DNA from: VMCP01 sp964492925
GTDB taxonomy: Bacteria; Bacteroidota; Bacteroidia; NS11-12g; UBA955
Length of the DNA stretch: 36,089 nt
NCBI GenBank assembly: GCA_964492925.1
Contig: CAZBMF010000010.1
Location: 1-36,089, forward strand
Reading direction: 5' to 3'
Shown: positions 18,073-27,600 of the stretch, in pieces
Position numbering within the stretch: the stretch's first letter is position 1
How the letters are laid out: every line of letters starts with the position of its first letter
Notes under the pieces: generated by a model
What the model saw: only the letters and a program-made list of their open reading frames with translations
Databases searched by the model: none
Told to the model about the DNA's origin: nothing
Program-made: the position numbers and the translations under genes

Positions 18073-19026
18073 TTAAAAAATACTCTCACAAATGGATTTT
18101 GTTTGCGAGCTTTTACCCATGGTATAGAAGTGAAGAACTGGCACGTCGTGTTTCATGAGTTCTTTGCATTGTTCAATGGCCCAACGAGTGCCTAAAGCGG
18201 TTACATCTTGATCGTTTTTACATTTTTCAACTTCGTTTGTCAGTGCTTCAGGCAAATCTATGTTGAATATCTTCGGCAATGCCAACATTTGTTTTTTGGT
18301 AGACAAAGGTTTGATACCTGGAATTATTGGCACATTGATGCCATTTTCTCTGCAACGTTTTACAAAATCAAAGTAGTATTGATTGTCGAAAAACATTTGC
18401 GTAACCAGAAAATCTGCACCTGCTTCGACTTTTCTTTTCAGGTATTTCATATCTGTTTGCAAATTGGGTGCATCTGCATGTTTTTCTGGGTAACAGGCTG
18501 CCCCGATACAAAATTCAGATTCATGAGTAACAGTTAATTCTTCATCCAAATAGATACCAGAATTCATGTTTTTAATTTGATGAATGAGATCGAGGGCATT
18601 TTTATTTCCGTTTATTTCGGGTTCGAAATAGAGGTCACCCTTTCGTGCATCACCTCTAAGGGCGAGTACGTTGTCTATCCCCAAAAAACTCAATTCAATT
18701 AAAGCGGTTTCTGTATCGTCTTTTGAGAATCCACCGCAAATTAGATGTGGAACAGCGTCAATTTTATAGTGATTTTGTATGGCTGCGCAAATGGCAACGG
18801 TGCCTGGTCTTTTTCTGGTAGAAATTCTGTCGAACGAACCATCAGCTCTCTTTTTTAGCACAAAATCTTCACGATGGTAGGTAACATCAATGAAAGATGG
18901 GTTAAATTCTAATAGCGGATCAATGGCATTGTAAATGCTTTGAATACTTAGTCCTTTCAAAGGAGGTAGGATTTCAAAAGAGAAAAGGGTTGATTTTCTA
19001 TTTTGAATATGGTCAATAATTTTCAT
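18073..19026 (-). CDS. metF: 5,10-methylenetetrahydrofolate reductase
   Basis: Reduces 5,10-methylene-THF to 5-methyl-THF for methionine synthesis, using FAD. 317 residues, close to E. coli MetF (296). Family motifs: FSFEILPPLKG at the start (Glu is the catalytic acid), FIDVTYHREDF, VPHLICGG, NVLALRGDARKG, FCIGAACYPEKH, and GADFLVTQMFFDNQYYFDFV near residue 200. Start is ATG 19026; its A is 1 nt inside the stop of the upstream peptidase gene (TAATG), so translation is probably coupled. No methionine synthase or SAM riboswitch lies nearby, so the operon context is not metabolic. Confidence 0.94.
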   Translation of the reverse strand: MKIIDHIQNRKSTLFSFEILPPLKGLSIQSIYNAIDPLLEFNPSFIDVTYHREDFVLKKRADGSFDRISTRKRPGTVAICAAIQNHYKIDAVPHLICGGFSKDDTETALIELSFLGIDNVLALRGDARKGDLYFEPEINGNKNALDLIHQIKNMNSGIYLDEELTVTHESEFCIGAACYPEKHADAPNLQTDMKYLKRKVEAGADFLVTQMFFDNQYYFDFVKRCRENGINVPIIPGIKPLSTKKQMLALPKIFNIDLPEALTNEVEKCKNDQDVTALGTRWAIEQCKELMKHDVPVLHFYTMGKSSQTKSICESIF

Positions 19027-20729
19027 TAGAATTGAACGTCTTTTGTTATGGTTTCAGTACCTCTTACAAAGGTAACTGTGGTTTTTTCACCTGCGGAAAA
19101 CTTACTCAAGGCGCTCATGTAATCTTCAACACCTGAAATGCTATGACTACCTAAAGAGATGATAACATCGTTTTTTTGAAGTCCTGCCTTGGCGGCTGGT
19201 TTATTTTCAGAAACGCCATCAATTCTCATTCCTTTTCCGGAAAAAGAGTAATCGGGCATTACGCCCATAGTAATTTTGAATTTTGTTCTCCCTGGAGATG
19301 GGTCTTTTGTTTTTGAGAATGGCAGTTTTTTACCTTTACTGCTGAGTTTAATCATTTGTTTGATAACCTCAATGCTGTTGTACATGCCCTGATAATTGAT
19401 TTTGTTTTCATCGTCTTCTGGGGTGTGGTAATCACGGTGTTGTCCGGAGAAGAAGTGTAAAACTGGGATATTTTCTAGGTAAAAACTAGCGTGGTCTGAA
19501 GGTCCCATTCCACTTTCGGTGGTTGCAATTTTTAATTGGGTTGTATCAATGGTTACTTTAGATAATGATTTTGACCATTCAGGCGAAGTTCCAACCCCGT
19601 TGATAGTTAAGGTTTGTTTGCTTGAATCGATTCTTCCAAGCATGTCGATATTGATTACAAAATTGATATTTTTAAGGTCAATTTCTGGATTTTGGATAAA
19701 GAATTTAGAGCCAAGAAGTCCAAGTTCTTCACCACTAAAGGCCAAAAATAGGTAGTTATTTTTGCGGTATTTCCAACCTTTGAGTTTTCTAGAAAGTTCG
19801 AGCATTGTAGCAACTCCCGATGCATTATCGTCGGCGCCATTGTGAATACCCGAGATTCCTTTAACTCGGCTATTGTCGTATTCATTGTTTCCAATGTGGT
19901 CATGATGAGCACAAATAACCACAGTTTTTTTTCTGAACCAGTTTTTCTTAAAACCAATCACATTGTGTCCAACAGCAGTTGGAGCGAAAAGGTAACTTTT
20001 TAGGGTGACTTTAAGTCCAGCGGGAAAAGAAGGCTTGGCTTTAAAGAAGAAAACCGGCATTTTGGAAGGGATGATGGTTCTTGAAAGTTGACCACTTGGA
20101 TTTTCATCGTTCATGTTGCTCTTCAAGAATATAATTCCAATTGCACCATGGTTTTCAGCTTCTTTAACCTTTGTTGTAATATCAGCATATTCGGCCAAAG
20201 GAGAATGTGGATTTTCACTTTGTGCAAAATACCCCAAACGCATGATTACAATTTTTCCTTTCACGTCCATTCCGTTGTAATCATCTTTATTTTCTTTAGG
20301 ACAAACTATACCATAACCAATATCGATGGTTTCTGCAGTCACGGAATCGTTATTTGCAGAAGGTGAAAGTGGGTAATATTCATCAAATAGTTGAAATTCT
20401 TTGGCTGTTCCAGAATTGTCTTGTGGTAGAATGGCCATTCTGCATTTAGGAGAGGCTATTCTCATTTGGATAATGCTAAATTCCTGAAATCCTTCTTTTC
20501 CAAGAAGTTTTAATTTATTTTTTTTGAATTCTTTACGAATATATTCGGCACTTGCTAATTCTCCGGGAGATCCAGTTTGGCGACCTGCTAAAGCGTCGGA
20601 GGCAAGAAAGCTGATATCGGCTTTCAATCGAGCTTTAATTTCTTCGGCTTCTTTGTTTTGCGCAGTCAATGTCCCCACAAAAAATAAAGACACACACACA
20701 GCGAGATTACGAATATTAAAAAATTTCAT
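19026..20729 (-). CDS. Secreted M28-family zinc aminopeptidase with PA-like and PDZ domains
   Basis: 567 residues. A signal peptide (~24 residues, ending LTAQ) indicates export. An insert at ~110-250 looks like a PA domain (DVKGKIVIMRLGYFA). The two-zinc site is complete: AHHDHIG near 275, HNGADDNASG near 298, SGEELGLLGS near 333, NIDMLGR near 362 and DYHTPEDDEN near 452. A C-terminal PDZ domain occupies ~485-567 (GKGMRIDGV, AAKAGLQKNDVIISLGSHSI). Likely role: removal of N-terminal residues from peptides in the periplasm or outside the cell. It overlaps the upstream tauE-like gene by 14 nt and metF by 1 nt. Confidence 0.9.
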   Translation of the reverse strand: MKFFNIRNLAVCVSLFFVGTLTAQNKEAEEIKARLKADISFLASDALAGRQTGSPGELASAEYIRKEFKKNKLKLLGKEGFQEFSIIQMRIASPKCRMAILPQDNSGTAKEFQLFDEYYPLSPSANNDSVTAETIDIGYGIVCPKENKDDYNGMDVKGKIVIMRLGYFAQSENPHSPLAEYADITTKVKEAENHGAIGIIFLKSNMNDENPSGQLSRTIIPSKMPVFFFKAKPSFPAGLKVTLKSYLFAPTAVGHNVIGFKKNWFRKKTVVICAHHDHIGNNEYDNSRVKGISGIHNGADDNASGVATMLELSRKLKGWKYRKNNYLFLAFSGEELGLLGSKFFIQNPEIDLKNINFVINIDMLGRIDSSKQTLTINGVGTSPEWSKSLSKVTIDTTQLKIATTESGMGPSDHASFYLENIPVLHFFSGQHRDYHTPEDDENKINYQGMYNSIEVIKQMIKLSSKGKKLPFSKTKDPSPGRTKFKITMGVMPDYSFSGKGMRIDGVSENKPAAKAGLQKNDVIISLGSHSISGVEDYMSALSKFSAGEKTTVTFVRGTETITKDVQF

Positions 20730-21552
20730 AGATGGTTTTGATTAAAATAATTGAAGATAAAGTTGCAAATATAATTCTTAGCCAGAAAACCGATACTTTC
20801 TGAGCTGTTTTCTGTCCAAAAGATGAAAAAAAGATGACGCCTATGGCCATAGGAACAAAGTAAGGCCAAACAATAAATCCAGTTTGGGGGAAAGAAATGC
20901 CAAATTGATTGAGTTGAATCACATTTTGTGCTGAGATGTATTGAAAAATGGGGAGAATTGAAATCAAAGGAACAATGCTCAGACTCAAGGCGGTTGCTTC
21001 ATGAATGGGTTTTTTTAACAGCCACCGGAAGAGAGGCACCATTACAATACCTCCACCTAATCCACTCAAAGAAACGACGATTCCTGAGAAAATTCCGACC
21101 AAAATTTGAATAGAAATGGGATTTTGAACGGCAAAATTGTTAGTTGGGTTGTCTGTTTTCTTGCCAAACAGCATGTTTGTAATGGAAATCACTAGAAACA
21201 ATAAAAATACTGATTGAAATTTTTCTCTGTGATACCAAGTTCCATTTTGGATGAGGTAACTGAGGGTTCCGGCAGAAATTGCACCAGGAATTCCAACGTA
21301 AAGAGAATTTTTAAAGTTGTAAACGCCCAATTTGATTTGCCTAAAAATGCCAGAAATTCCGGATAAAAATACGAGACCAAAAGAATTGGCCAAAGTAAAT
21401 TTAACTATGGTATCGCTTTGTAAATGAGGATGTTGTGAAAGTAGTAATCCCAATAATGGAATGTAAATTAGTCCGCCACCCACACCCAATAAACCGGCTA
21501 AAAATCCACCCAAACAACCACCAACAATGAGTAAGATTAGGTCTTGAATCAT
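20716..21552 (-). CDS. TauE/SafE (TSUP) family membrane permease
   Basis: 278 residues with about eight transmembrane segments in two halves. Each half opens with a glycine-rich motif of the family: GGFLAGLLGVGGGLIYIPLL near the N-terminus and GIVVSLSGLGGGIVMVPLF in the middle. Family members move sulfite, sulfoacetate or other organosulfur anions across the inner membrane; the actual substrate cannot be deduced. The ATG overlaps the stop of ctp by 4 nt (ATGA), and its own 3' end overlaps the M28 gene by 14 nt, so it is a middle gene of a tight operon. Confidence 0.87.
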   Translation of the reverse strand: MIQDLILLIVGGCLGGFLAGLLGVGGGLIYIPLLGLLLSQHPHLQSDTIVKFTLANSFGLVFLSGISGIFRQIKLGVYNFKNSLYVGIPGAISAGTLSYLIQNGTWYHREKFQSVFLLFLVISITNMLFGKKTDNPTNNFAVQNPISIQILVGIFSGIVVSLSGLGGGIVMVPLFRWLLKKPIHEATALSLSIVPLISILPIFQYISAQNVIQLNQFGISFPQTGFIVWPYFVPMAIGVIFFSSFGQKTAQKVSVFWLRIIFATLSSIILIKTIYEIF

Positions 21553-23189
21553 TGCTTTAAAATGGTTTTAATGCGTTCTGGATTTTGAAGGATATCGATA
21601 CATTTTTTAATTTCCGAATCGATTTTCAAGGATTCAAGGTTAAAATTTTGATTGTTTAAATTTCTTTTGAAAATGGCCATTTTGAGTTGAGCCAGAAGAG
21701 GTTCTTTGGCTGCTTTCATGCCAGTAGATAGCACATTGGCAATTTTTTTATCATCTAACTGAAAAAGCCCCATTTGTTGCACCCACGTGGTGTCTATTCC
21801 TTGTTTTTTGAGGTGGTTTTGCCAATTTTTTTGCATGATAGGCGGAGCAGTTTTGAGTACAAATTGCTCGAAATTTGGCATTAAAACTTGGTCGAAATTC
21901 ATCGACATGATGTTCGGATAAGCAAGGTTAAATTGGTTTGCCCAGTCGAAAATAAAATATTCTTTGTCGAACCATTGAACGAGGTTAGCACCGTCGAAAA
22001 GAGGAAAAAAAACATCTGGATCAACACCACCTGCATCGAAAACAATTCTTCCTTTACTGGTTTTAAAGGTCACTTTTTCTTGATCTGATTTGATGGTTGC
22101 TTTCCCATTTTCATCTTTTTCGTTGTATTGTAATTTTTGGATACATCGACCACTAGGGGTGTGATAGCGGGCTGTGGTAATTTTCATTTGGGTGCGGTAA
22201 GGCAAATTTGAATAATTCTGCACCAACCCTTTACCAAAGCTTGTTTGTCCAGCAATTACCGCTCTATCCATATCTTGTAGGCTGCCACTTACAACTTCAG
22301 AAGCGGAAGCGGAATTTTTGTTAACCAAAACCACCAAGGGCAAATCTGGGGCAATGGCGTTTCCTGCTGTGATCCATTTTTTAGGGCCATCTTCATTTTT
22401 TCCCTTTAGGGTAACAACGAGTTTGTTGTTGCCAACAAAGAGTCTCACTATATCTACTGCTTCATTTAAAAGTCCGCCGCCATTGTTTCTTAGGTCTAAA
22501 ACAAGTCCTTTCAAATTGCCGGTAGCTTGAAGTTTTTTAAGTTCTGTTTCAATTTCATCGGAGCATTTTTGTCCAAATTCATCGAGTTTTATGTAGCCAA
22601 TGTTGGAAGAAATAAATCCGGCATAAGGCACATTTTTGGTGGTTACATTGACTCTAGTAACTTTTTTGGTTATGGTTTGATTTCCACGGAGCACAGTTAC
22701 TTCGAAGCTGGTGTTTGGTGCGCCTCTAAAGTATTGAAATACTTCTTCTTGTGGTTTATTTTTGAGGGATATTGTTTCGTTATCTTTTTTAATGGCTGTA
22801 ACCAAATCACCAATTTTTATTCCAGCTTTATCGAAGGCAAAACCTTCAAAAACTTCTGAGATGGTAGGATATTCATTTTTCTTATAGATAACCTGACAAC
22901 CCACTCCACCGTATTCACCTTGACGTTCTATTAGAGCTTCTTCTGCTTGATATTCGCTAAAAAAAACTGTGTATGGATCTAGGCTTGAAAGCATGGAAGA
23001 GATGGCTGTTTTGATGAGTTTTCCGGGTGGAACTTCATCAACGTATTTGTCGCCAACTTCTTTATAAACTGCGGCAAAAATTTCTAAATTTTTTGAAAAT
23101 TCGAAGAGGTCATTTGCAATTCTTGCGCCAGAATTAAGGAAAAATGCCAATAGGCAAAGAATGAACCATTTTGGAATTTTAATTGTCAT
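21549..23189 (-). CDS. C-terminal processing peptidase (S41 family, PDZ-containing)
   Basis: 546 residues from ATG 23189, which starts a clean signal anchor (MTIKIPKWFILCLLAFFLNS). The frame extends to 23456, but those 89 extra residues are antisense to the mscS gene and resemble no protein, so I excluded them. The PDZ domain is at ~80-165 (GGVGCQVIYKKNEYPTISEV, GIKIGDLVTAI). The S41 catalytic core has LDLRNNGGGLLNEAVDI, the Ser in NKNSASASEVVSGSLQD (~296) and the Lys in SFGKGLVQ (~321). It should act in the periplasm, trimming protein C-termini. First gene of the leftward operon; divergent from mscS. Confidence 0.93.
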   Translation of the reverse strand: MTIKIPKWFILCLLAFFLNSGARIANDLFEFSKNLEIFAAVYKEVGDKYVDEVPPGKLIKTAISSMLSSLDPYTVFFSEYQAEEALIERQGEYGGVGCQVIYKKNEYPTISEVFEGFAFDKAGIKIGDLVTAIKKDNETISLKNKPQEEVFQYFRGAPNTSFEVTVLRGNQTITKKVTRVNVTTKNVPYAGFISSNIGYIKLDEFGQKCSDEIETELKKLQATGNLKGLVLDLRNNGGGLLNEAVDIVRLFVGNNKLVVTLKGKNEDGPKKWITAGNAIAPDLPLVVLVNKNSASASEVVSGSLQDMDRAVIAGQTSFGKGLVQNYSNLPYRTQMKITTARYHTPSGRCIQKLQYNEKDENGKATIKSDQEKVTFKTSKGRIVFDAGGVDPDVFFPLFDGANLVQWFDKEYFIFDWANQFNLAYPNIMSMNFDQVLMPNFEQFVLKTAPPIMQKNWQNHLKKQGIDTTWVQQMGLFQLDDKKIANVLSTGMKAAKEPLLAQLKMAIFKRNLNNQNFNLESLKIDSEIKKCIDILQNPERIKTILKQ

Positions 23190-23283
23190 TTTTTCAAAGA
23201 TACAAAAGGATTTAATAAGAACGATGAAAAGGTTAAAATGGTTTGATGGTGAATATCTTTTGTGAAAGGCGTAATTTTGTAAA
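23190..23283. promoter_or_regulatory. Divergent promoter region between ctp and mscS
   Basis: Two exact TAnnTTTG boxes point outward. On the minus strand TATCTTTG (23202-23195) lies 5 nt before the ctp ATG; on the plus strand TAATTTTG (23272-23279) lies 4 nt before the mscS ATG. If used, the transcripts would start at or inside the start codons (leaderless). Neither has a good TTTG -33 element at proper spacing, so chance occurrence in AT-rich DNA is possible. Confidence 0.35.
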
Positions 23284-24576
23284 ATGGAATTGAAGCATAC
23301 ATTTTCATTGCAAGAGAAATTTGCCAATTGGGTGATGGATCTTGTTGTAAAGGCCGGAGTATCAAAAGAATCAGCATTGATTGTGAAATTGTTGATTTTA
23401 TTATCAATGCTTATTTTATTGGTGGTTTTATTGGATTGGATTTCAAGGAAAACCATTTTGGCGTTGGTAAAACACTACGCTAGCAAGCGCAACAACAAAT
23501 TCATGGATATTTTGGTTGAAAAGAAAATTTTCAAGCATTTGGGACATGTAATACCTGCAATTTTTGCGAAGTATACCATGCCATTGGTATTGTTTGAATT
23601 CAAAAATTTCTTGCCTTTTGCTCAAGGTGTATTCGAAATCATCATGGTAGTGGTGATTGTGATGTTTTTGCAGGCAGTATTAAAAGTAATGAAGGTTATT
23701 TTAATGGAAATTGAAAGCCTTAAAGACAAGCCTGTGGCTTCGTTTACGCAATTGTTTGGGATTGTAATCAATGTTTTGGCTTTGCTTGTAATCATTTCAA
23801 TTGTTACCGGAAAACCATTATGGGCTTTATTCACAGCAGTGGGTGCAATGTCTGCTGTTTTGGCTTTGGCATTCAAAAATATTTTAATGGGATTTGCGGC
23901 TTCAATTCAAATTTCGACCAACGATTTGTTGAGAAATGGCGATTGGGTGGAGTTTTCGAAATATGGTGCGGATGGAATTGTGACCGATATAAACTTGGCT
24001 ACTGTGAAAATCAAAAACTGGGACAATACGGATACCACCATTCCTACAACAGCGTTCACCACTGAATCTTTTAAAAACTGGCGCGGGATGGAAGAATCTG
24101 GCGGAAGAAGAATTAAGAGAGCAGTGTTTATTAAAATATCAAGCATTCAATTTTGCACCGATAGAATGTTGGAAAAATACAAGAAAATACAATTAATCAA
24201 ATCTTACATCGAGGAAAAACAGCCTGAAATTGATGCTTACAACAAAAGCATGGGTTTTGATAAGTCGATAAAGGGAAATGGCCGACATTTAACGAATTTG
24301 GGATTGTTTAGGGTTTATTTGAAAGCTTACATTGAGTCATTGAATTCTGTGAATAAAGATATGGAGCATGTGGTAAGGCATTTGGCGCCAACAGACAAAG
24401 GTTTACCAATTGAAATCTATTGTTTTGCGAAAGAGAAAAAGTGGGTTGGATTTGAAGACACCCAAGCAGATATTTTCGATCATGTTTTCTCGGCAGTGAG
24501 GGATTTTGATTTGGAAATGTTTGAAAGTCCATCGTCGGATTTTCATGGAGAAATTGAAGCAGATTCATTGGTTTAA
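23284..24576 (+). CDS. MscS-family mechanosensitive channel (YbdG-like)
   Basis: 430 residues. About five transmembrane helices precede the MscS pore domain; the pore-lining helix is the Ala/Gly-rich AVGAMSAVLALAFKNILMGFAA near residues 180-203. The beta domain follows (NDLLRNGDWVEFSKYGADGI, VTDINLATVKIKNWDNTDTT, IPTTAFTTESFKNWRGMEES), matching the YbdG branch, which has an insert in the C-terminal vestibule. The protein should open under membrane tension to release solutes during hypo-osmotic shock. Start ATG 23284. It is a single-gene unit ended by its own terminator. Confidence 0.92.
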   Translation: MELKHTFSLQEKFANWVMDLVVKAGVSKESALIVKLLILLSMLILLVVLLDWISRKTILALVKHYASKRNNKFMDILVEKKIFKHLGHVIPAIFAKYTMPLVLFEFKNFLPFAQGVFEIIMVVVIVMFLQAVLKVMKVILMEIESLKDKPVASFTQLFGIVINVLALLVIISIVTGKPLWALFTAVGAMSAVLALAFKNILMGFAASIQISTNDLLRNGDWVEFSKYGADGIVTDINLATVKIKNWDNTDTTIPTTAFTTESFKNWRGMEESGGRRIKRAVFIKISSIQFCTDRMLEKYKKIQLIKSYIEEKQPEIDAYNKSMGFDKSIKGNGRHLTNLGLFRVYLKAYIESLNSVNKDMEHVVRHLAPTDKGLPIEIYCFAKEKKWVGFEDTQADIFDHVFSAVRDFDLEMFESPSSDFHGEIEADSLV

Positions 24577-24592
24577 TCCAACACGGCAATTC

Positions 24593-24625
24593 AAAAAAAA
24601 CGACCAAGAAATTGGTCGTTTTTTT
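24593..24625 (+). terminator. Intrinsic terminator after mscS
   Basis: CGACCAA (24601-24607) pairs with TTGGTCG (24612-24618) around a GAAA loop, followed by seven T and preceded by eight A. The flanking A/T runs extend the stem and make it potentially bidirectional. Confidence 0.92.
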
Positions 24626-24678
24626 ATTGTGATAAAATTTGTATTTATTTTAAGTTAAATTTGAAATTATTCTTAAAT

Positions 24679-27600
24679 ATGCAAAAAATAAAGTTTAAAT
24701 TATTCTTATATATCGCAACATTTGTAGTGGGTTCATCGGCGTTTGGTCAATTGTCGGGGAACTATACCATTGGTGGAACCACTTCCAGTTCGAATTTTGC
24801 AACGTGGTCTGACTTTACAACAGCAGTAAGTGGAAATGGGGTTAGTGGGAATGTATATGTAACGGTAGTTTCAGATTTAACAGTGACATCGGTGGTTCAA
24901 TTTTCGCAAAATGCCACGAACCCAACGTCCTCCACAAAAAAGATTTACATCAATGGCAATGGTAAAAAGGTGAGCGGAAGTTTGTCGTATGAGGTTTTGC
25001 ATTTTAATGGAATTGATTATTTGGAAATAAAAAACTTGAAAGTTGTAAATTCAAGTGGTTCTACCTTGGTACAAGGGGTAAGGTTTTCGAATGGGGCAAA
25101 TTACAATGTTTTGGATTCTTGCACTGTAGATTTGTCGGGGATGTCCACAACCTCTGTTCCTGAAGGGGCTTATTTGTCGTTTGCCTCAAACAATACATCG
25201 TTGAGAACCACTACTTCTTCGCACAATGGCATTGGCAATGTGGTTAAGAACAATATATTTACCACATCATCTTCGAATTCACCTGGACCGGCATTTGGAA
25301 TTGTGGATCAACAGGGAACATCGGTATACGCAACCACGAGTAGTGGCAATTCTTTCTTAAACAACAAAATTTTAAACGTTTATTCTGTAGGGGTTTTTGC
25401 AAAATATGTAAATGGAGAACAGTTTATTGGCAATGAAATTAGTAGGGAAAAGGCGAGTTCTAATTCATTGATGGATACTTCAATGATTGGTATTTTTATG
25501 TCGGATGCCTATGTTACTGCTGGTTCTAATGTTGCAAGTCAAACTTTGATTCATGATTTTCCATACAAAGGTTACTCGAGTGGTTCAAATGGGTTGTCTA
25601 ATTTCATTGGTATTTATTTTTACAATGTTTACGGTTCATCTTCTTACACCAATAAAATTGAGAAAAACAATATTTACAATATAGCATTTGTGAATTCATT
25701 CAACGGAATTGCGTCAGAAAACACAGTGGCGTTGAATATTTTTAAGAATACCATTTTAAGGGTAAGTGGTTCAACTGGCACTTCCACTGGGATTTATTGT
25801 TATTCGGGCGCAGATGTGAACATTGTTGAGAATTTGATCAAGAAATGTGATTTTGGAAGCGGTAATGGGGGAAATGGGGTATTGATTTACACCATGGATG
25901 TTCAAATTAAATATTTTAATGAGAACAGCATGACGGACAATCATTTGGACTCAAACATTTCCGCAGATGAATTGTATGGAATGGTTGCATTTTACAATTC
26001 GGATTGGGTAGTAAACCGCAACAAGGTAACATCCAATAAGGCTGTTGGGACTTATTCTATTTTTTGGGGAACCTATTTTTATTTTATAGGAAATTTGAGT
26101 TTTCATTCAAATTTGTTGGCATTAAATGACGCGAAACAGGAATGTTACGGTTACTATGGATTGAATTACAATTCAGGTTATTCTAACAGTTTATTCCAAA
26201 ATACGATTTACGTGAGGGAGAATAATTCAGGACAAACATCGTATGGATTTTTTATGGATGAAGATTCCTATATTTCATTTGTTGGAAATATTGTAGACAT
26301 GAAAGGTTCGGGTAGTGCTTATCCTGCCTATATCAATACTTATACCAACCTGGGAAAGGTAGATTATAATACTTTTTATATTAAAAACTTTGCTTCTGAA
26401 TCTTGGAATTTGGGTACTACATCATTTTCAAATTTTGCGGGTTGGAAATCAAGTGCTGATGTTGGACTTAATGAGAAATTTGGGGACCCAGTATTTCAAA
26501 ATGCTTCGAAATACGATTTTAAATCTAATTGTTTTGAGAATCAAAACAATGTTGATTACAACGTGGCAAATAAAATGGATAACGCGCAGTCAAACAGGAA
26601 TTTGATTAAAAATGATAGGGGAGCGTTTGAGAATTTTATGGATTTAAATTTGGTAAAATCTGATTTGAATGTAACCAATCAAATTTGTTCAGGAAACGAA
26701 AGAACATTAAAAGTATACATCAAGAATGGTTTCGTTGATACTGCTTACAATTTTCAGGTATGTTTTACCGTAAATGGTAAGTTAACCAAGGAAACTGTAA
26801 CGCAGAAAATTTTGCCGGGAGATACGGGAGTTTATACGTTTAAAAATCCTTTGATTTTTGTGAGTTCGGGTCAAAATAAGGTTCAGATCTTTTTGCAAAT
26901 TCCAGATGATAATCTCAAGAATGACACGTTGAATTATGTTGCAAACGTTTTGCCTGCTCCTGGAGGTGCGGGTTTCACGGCGAGCGCGAAAAAAACATCC
27001 CCCAATAATGCAATTTATCAGAAATCAATGGTGAATGACGTTACAATTTTGGGTGTGCCGGTTATTTATGATTTAAAAGCGCCGCGTCAATATACTAATT
27101 CACAATATGGAAGTTCTGGAAGTAGTAAATGGATTGCAAGTATTTCAGCATCAACCAAATGGGGTAAATCAGTTGCTGGTTCTAGCTTTGTTTCACCGTC
27201 GGGAAGTACGGATTTAGAATTTAAATTTCAAACCAACGATTCAACTTTAGAGGATAGTACCATTGTTGTAAAAGTGAAGGTAACGGATAATGGAACAGGT
27301 TGTGATACAGTTTATTCTAGACAAGTTTATATTTTCCCGTCACCAAAATTGAAGGTTCAAGTGCCGTCTTCGAATTGTTTGGGCGATACCGTGGTGATTA
27401 AAAATAATTCCACTTATAAAGTGGGTTATTTGGATAATTTTTGGACGTTTGGTACTGGAAATTCGGGAGATACCTCAAACGCGGTAGATCCGATATTCAT
27501 ATATGCTTCAGCTGGAACATATGCAATTAAATTAACGGCCAAAACAAAGCCTTATGGATTTGTATTTGAATCGGTATCGAATATTGTGGTAAATGCAAAA

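Noticed and set aside
23190..23456. 89-residue N-terminal extension of the S41 peptidase
   Set aside because: It has no protein-like signal, overlaps the mscS gene on the other strand, and precedes a perfect signal anchor at the ATG at 23189.
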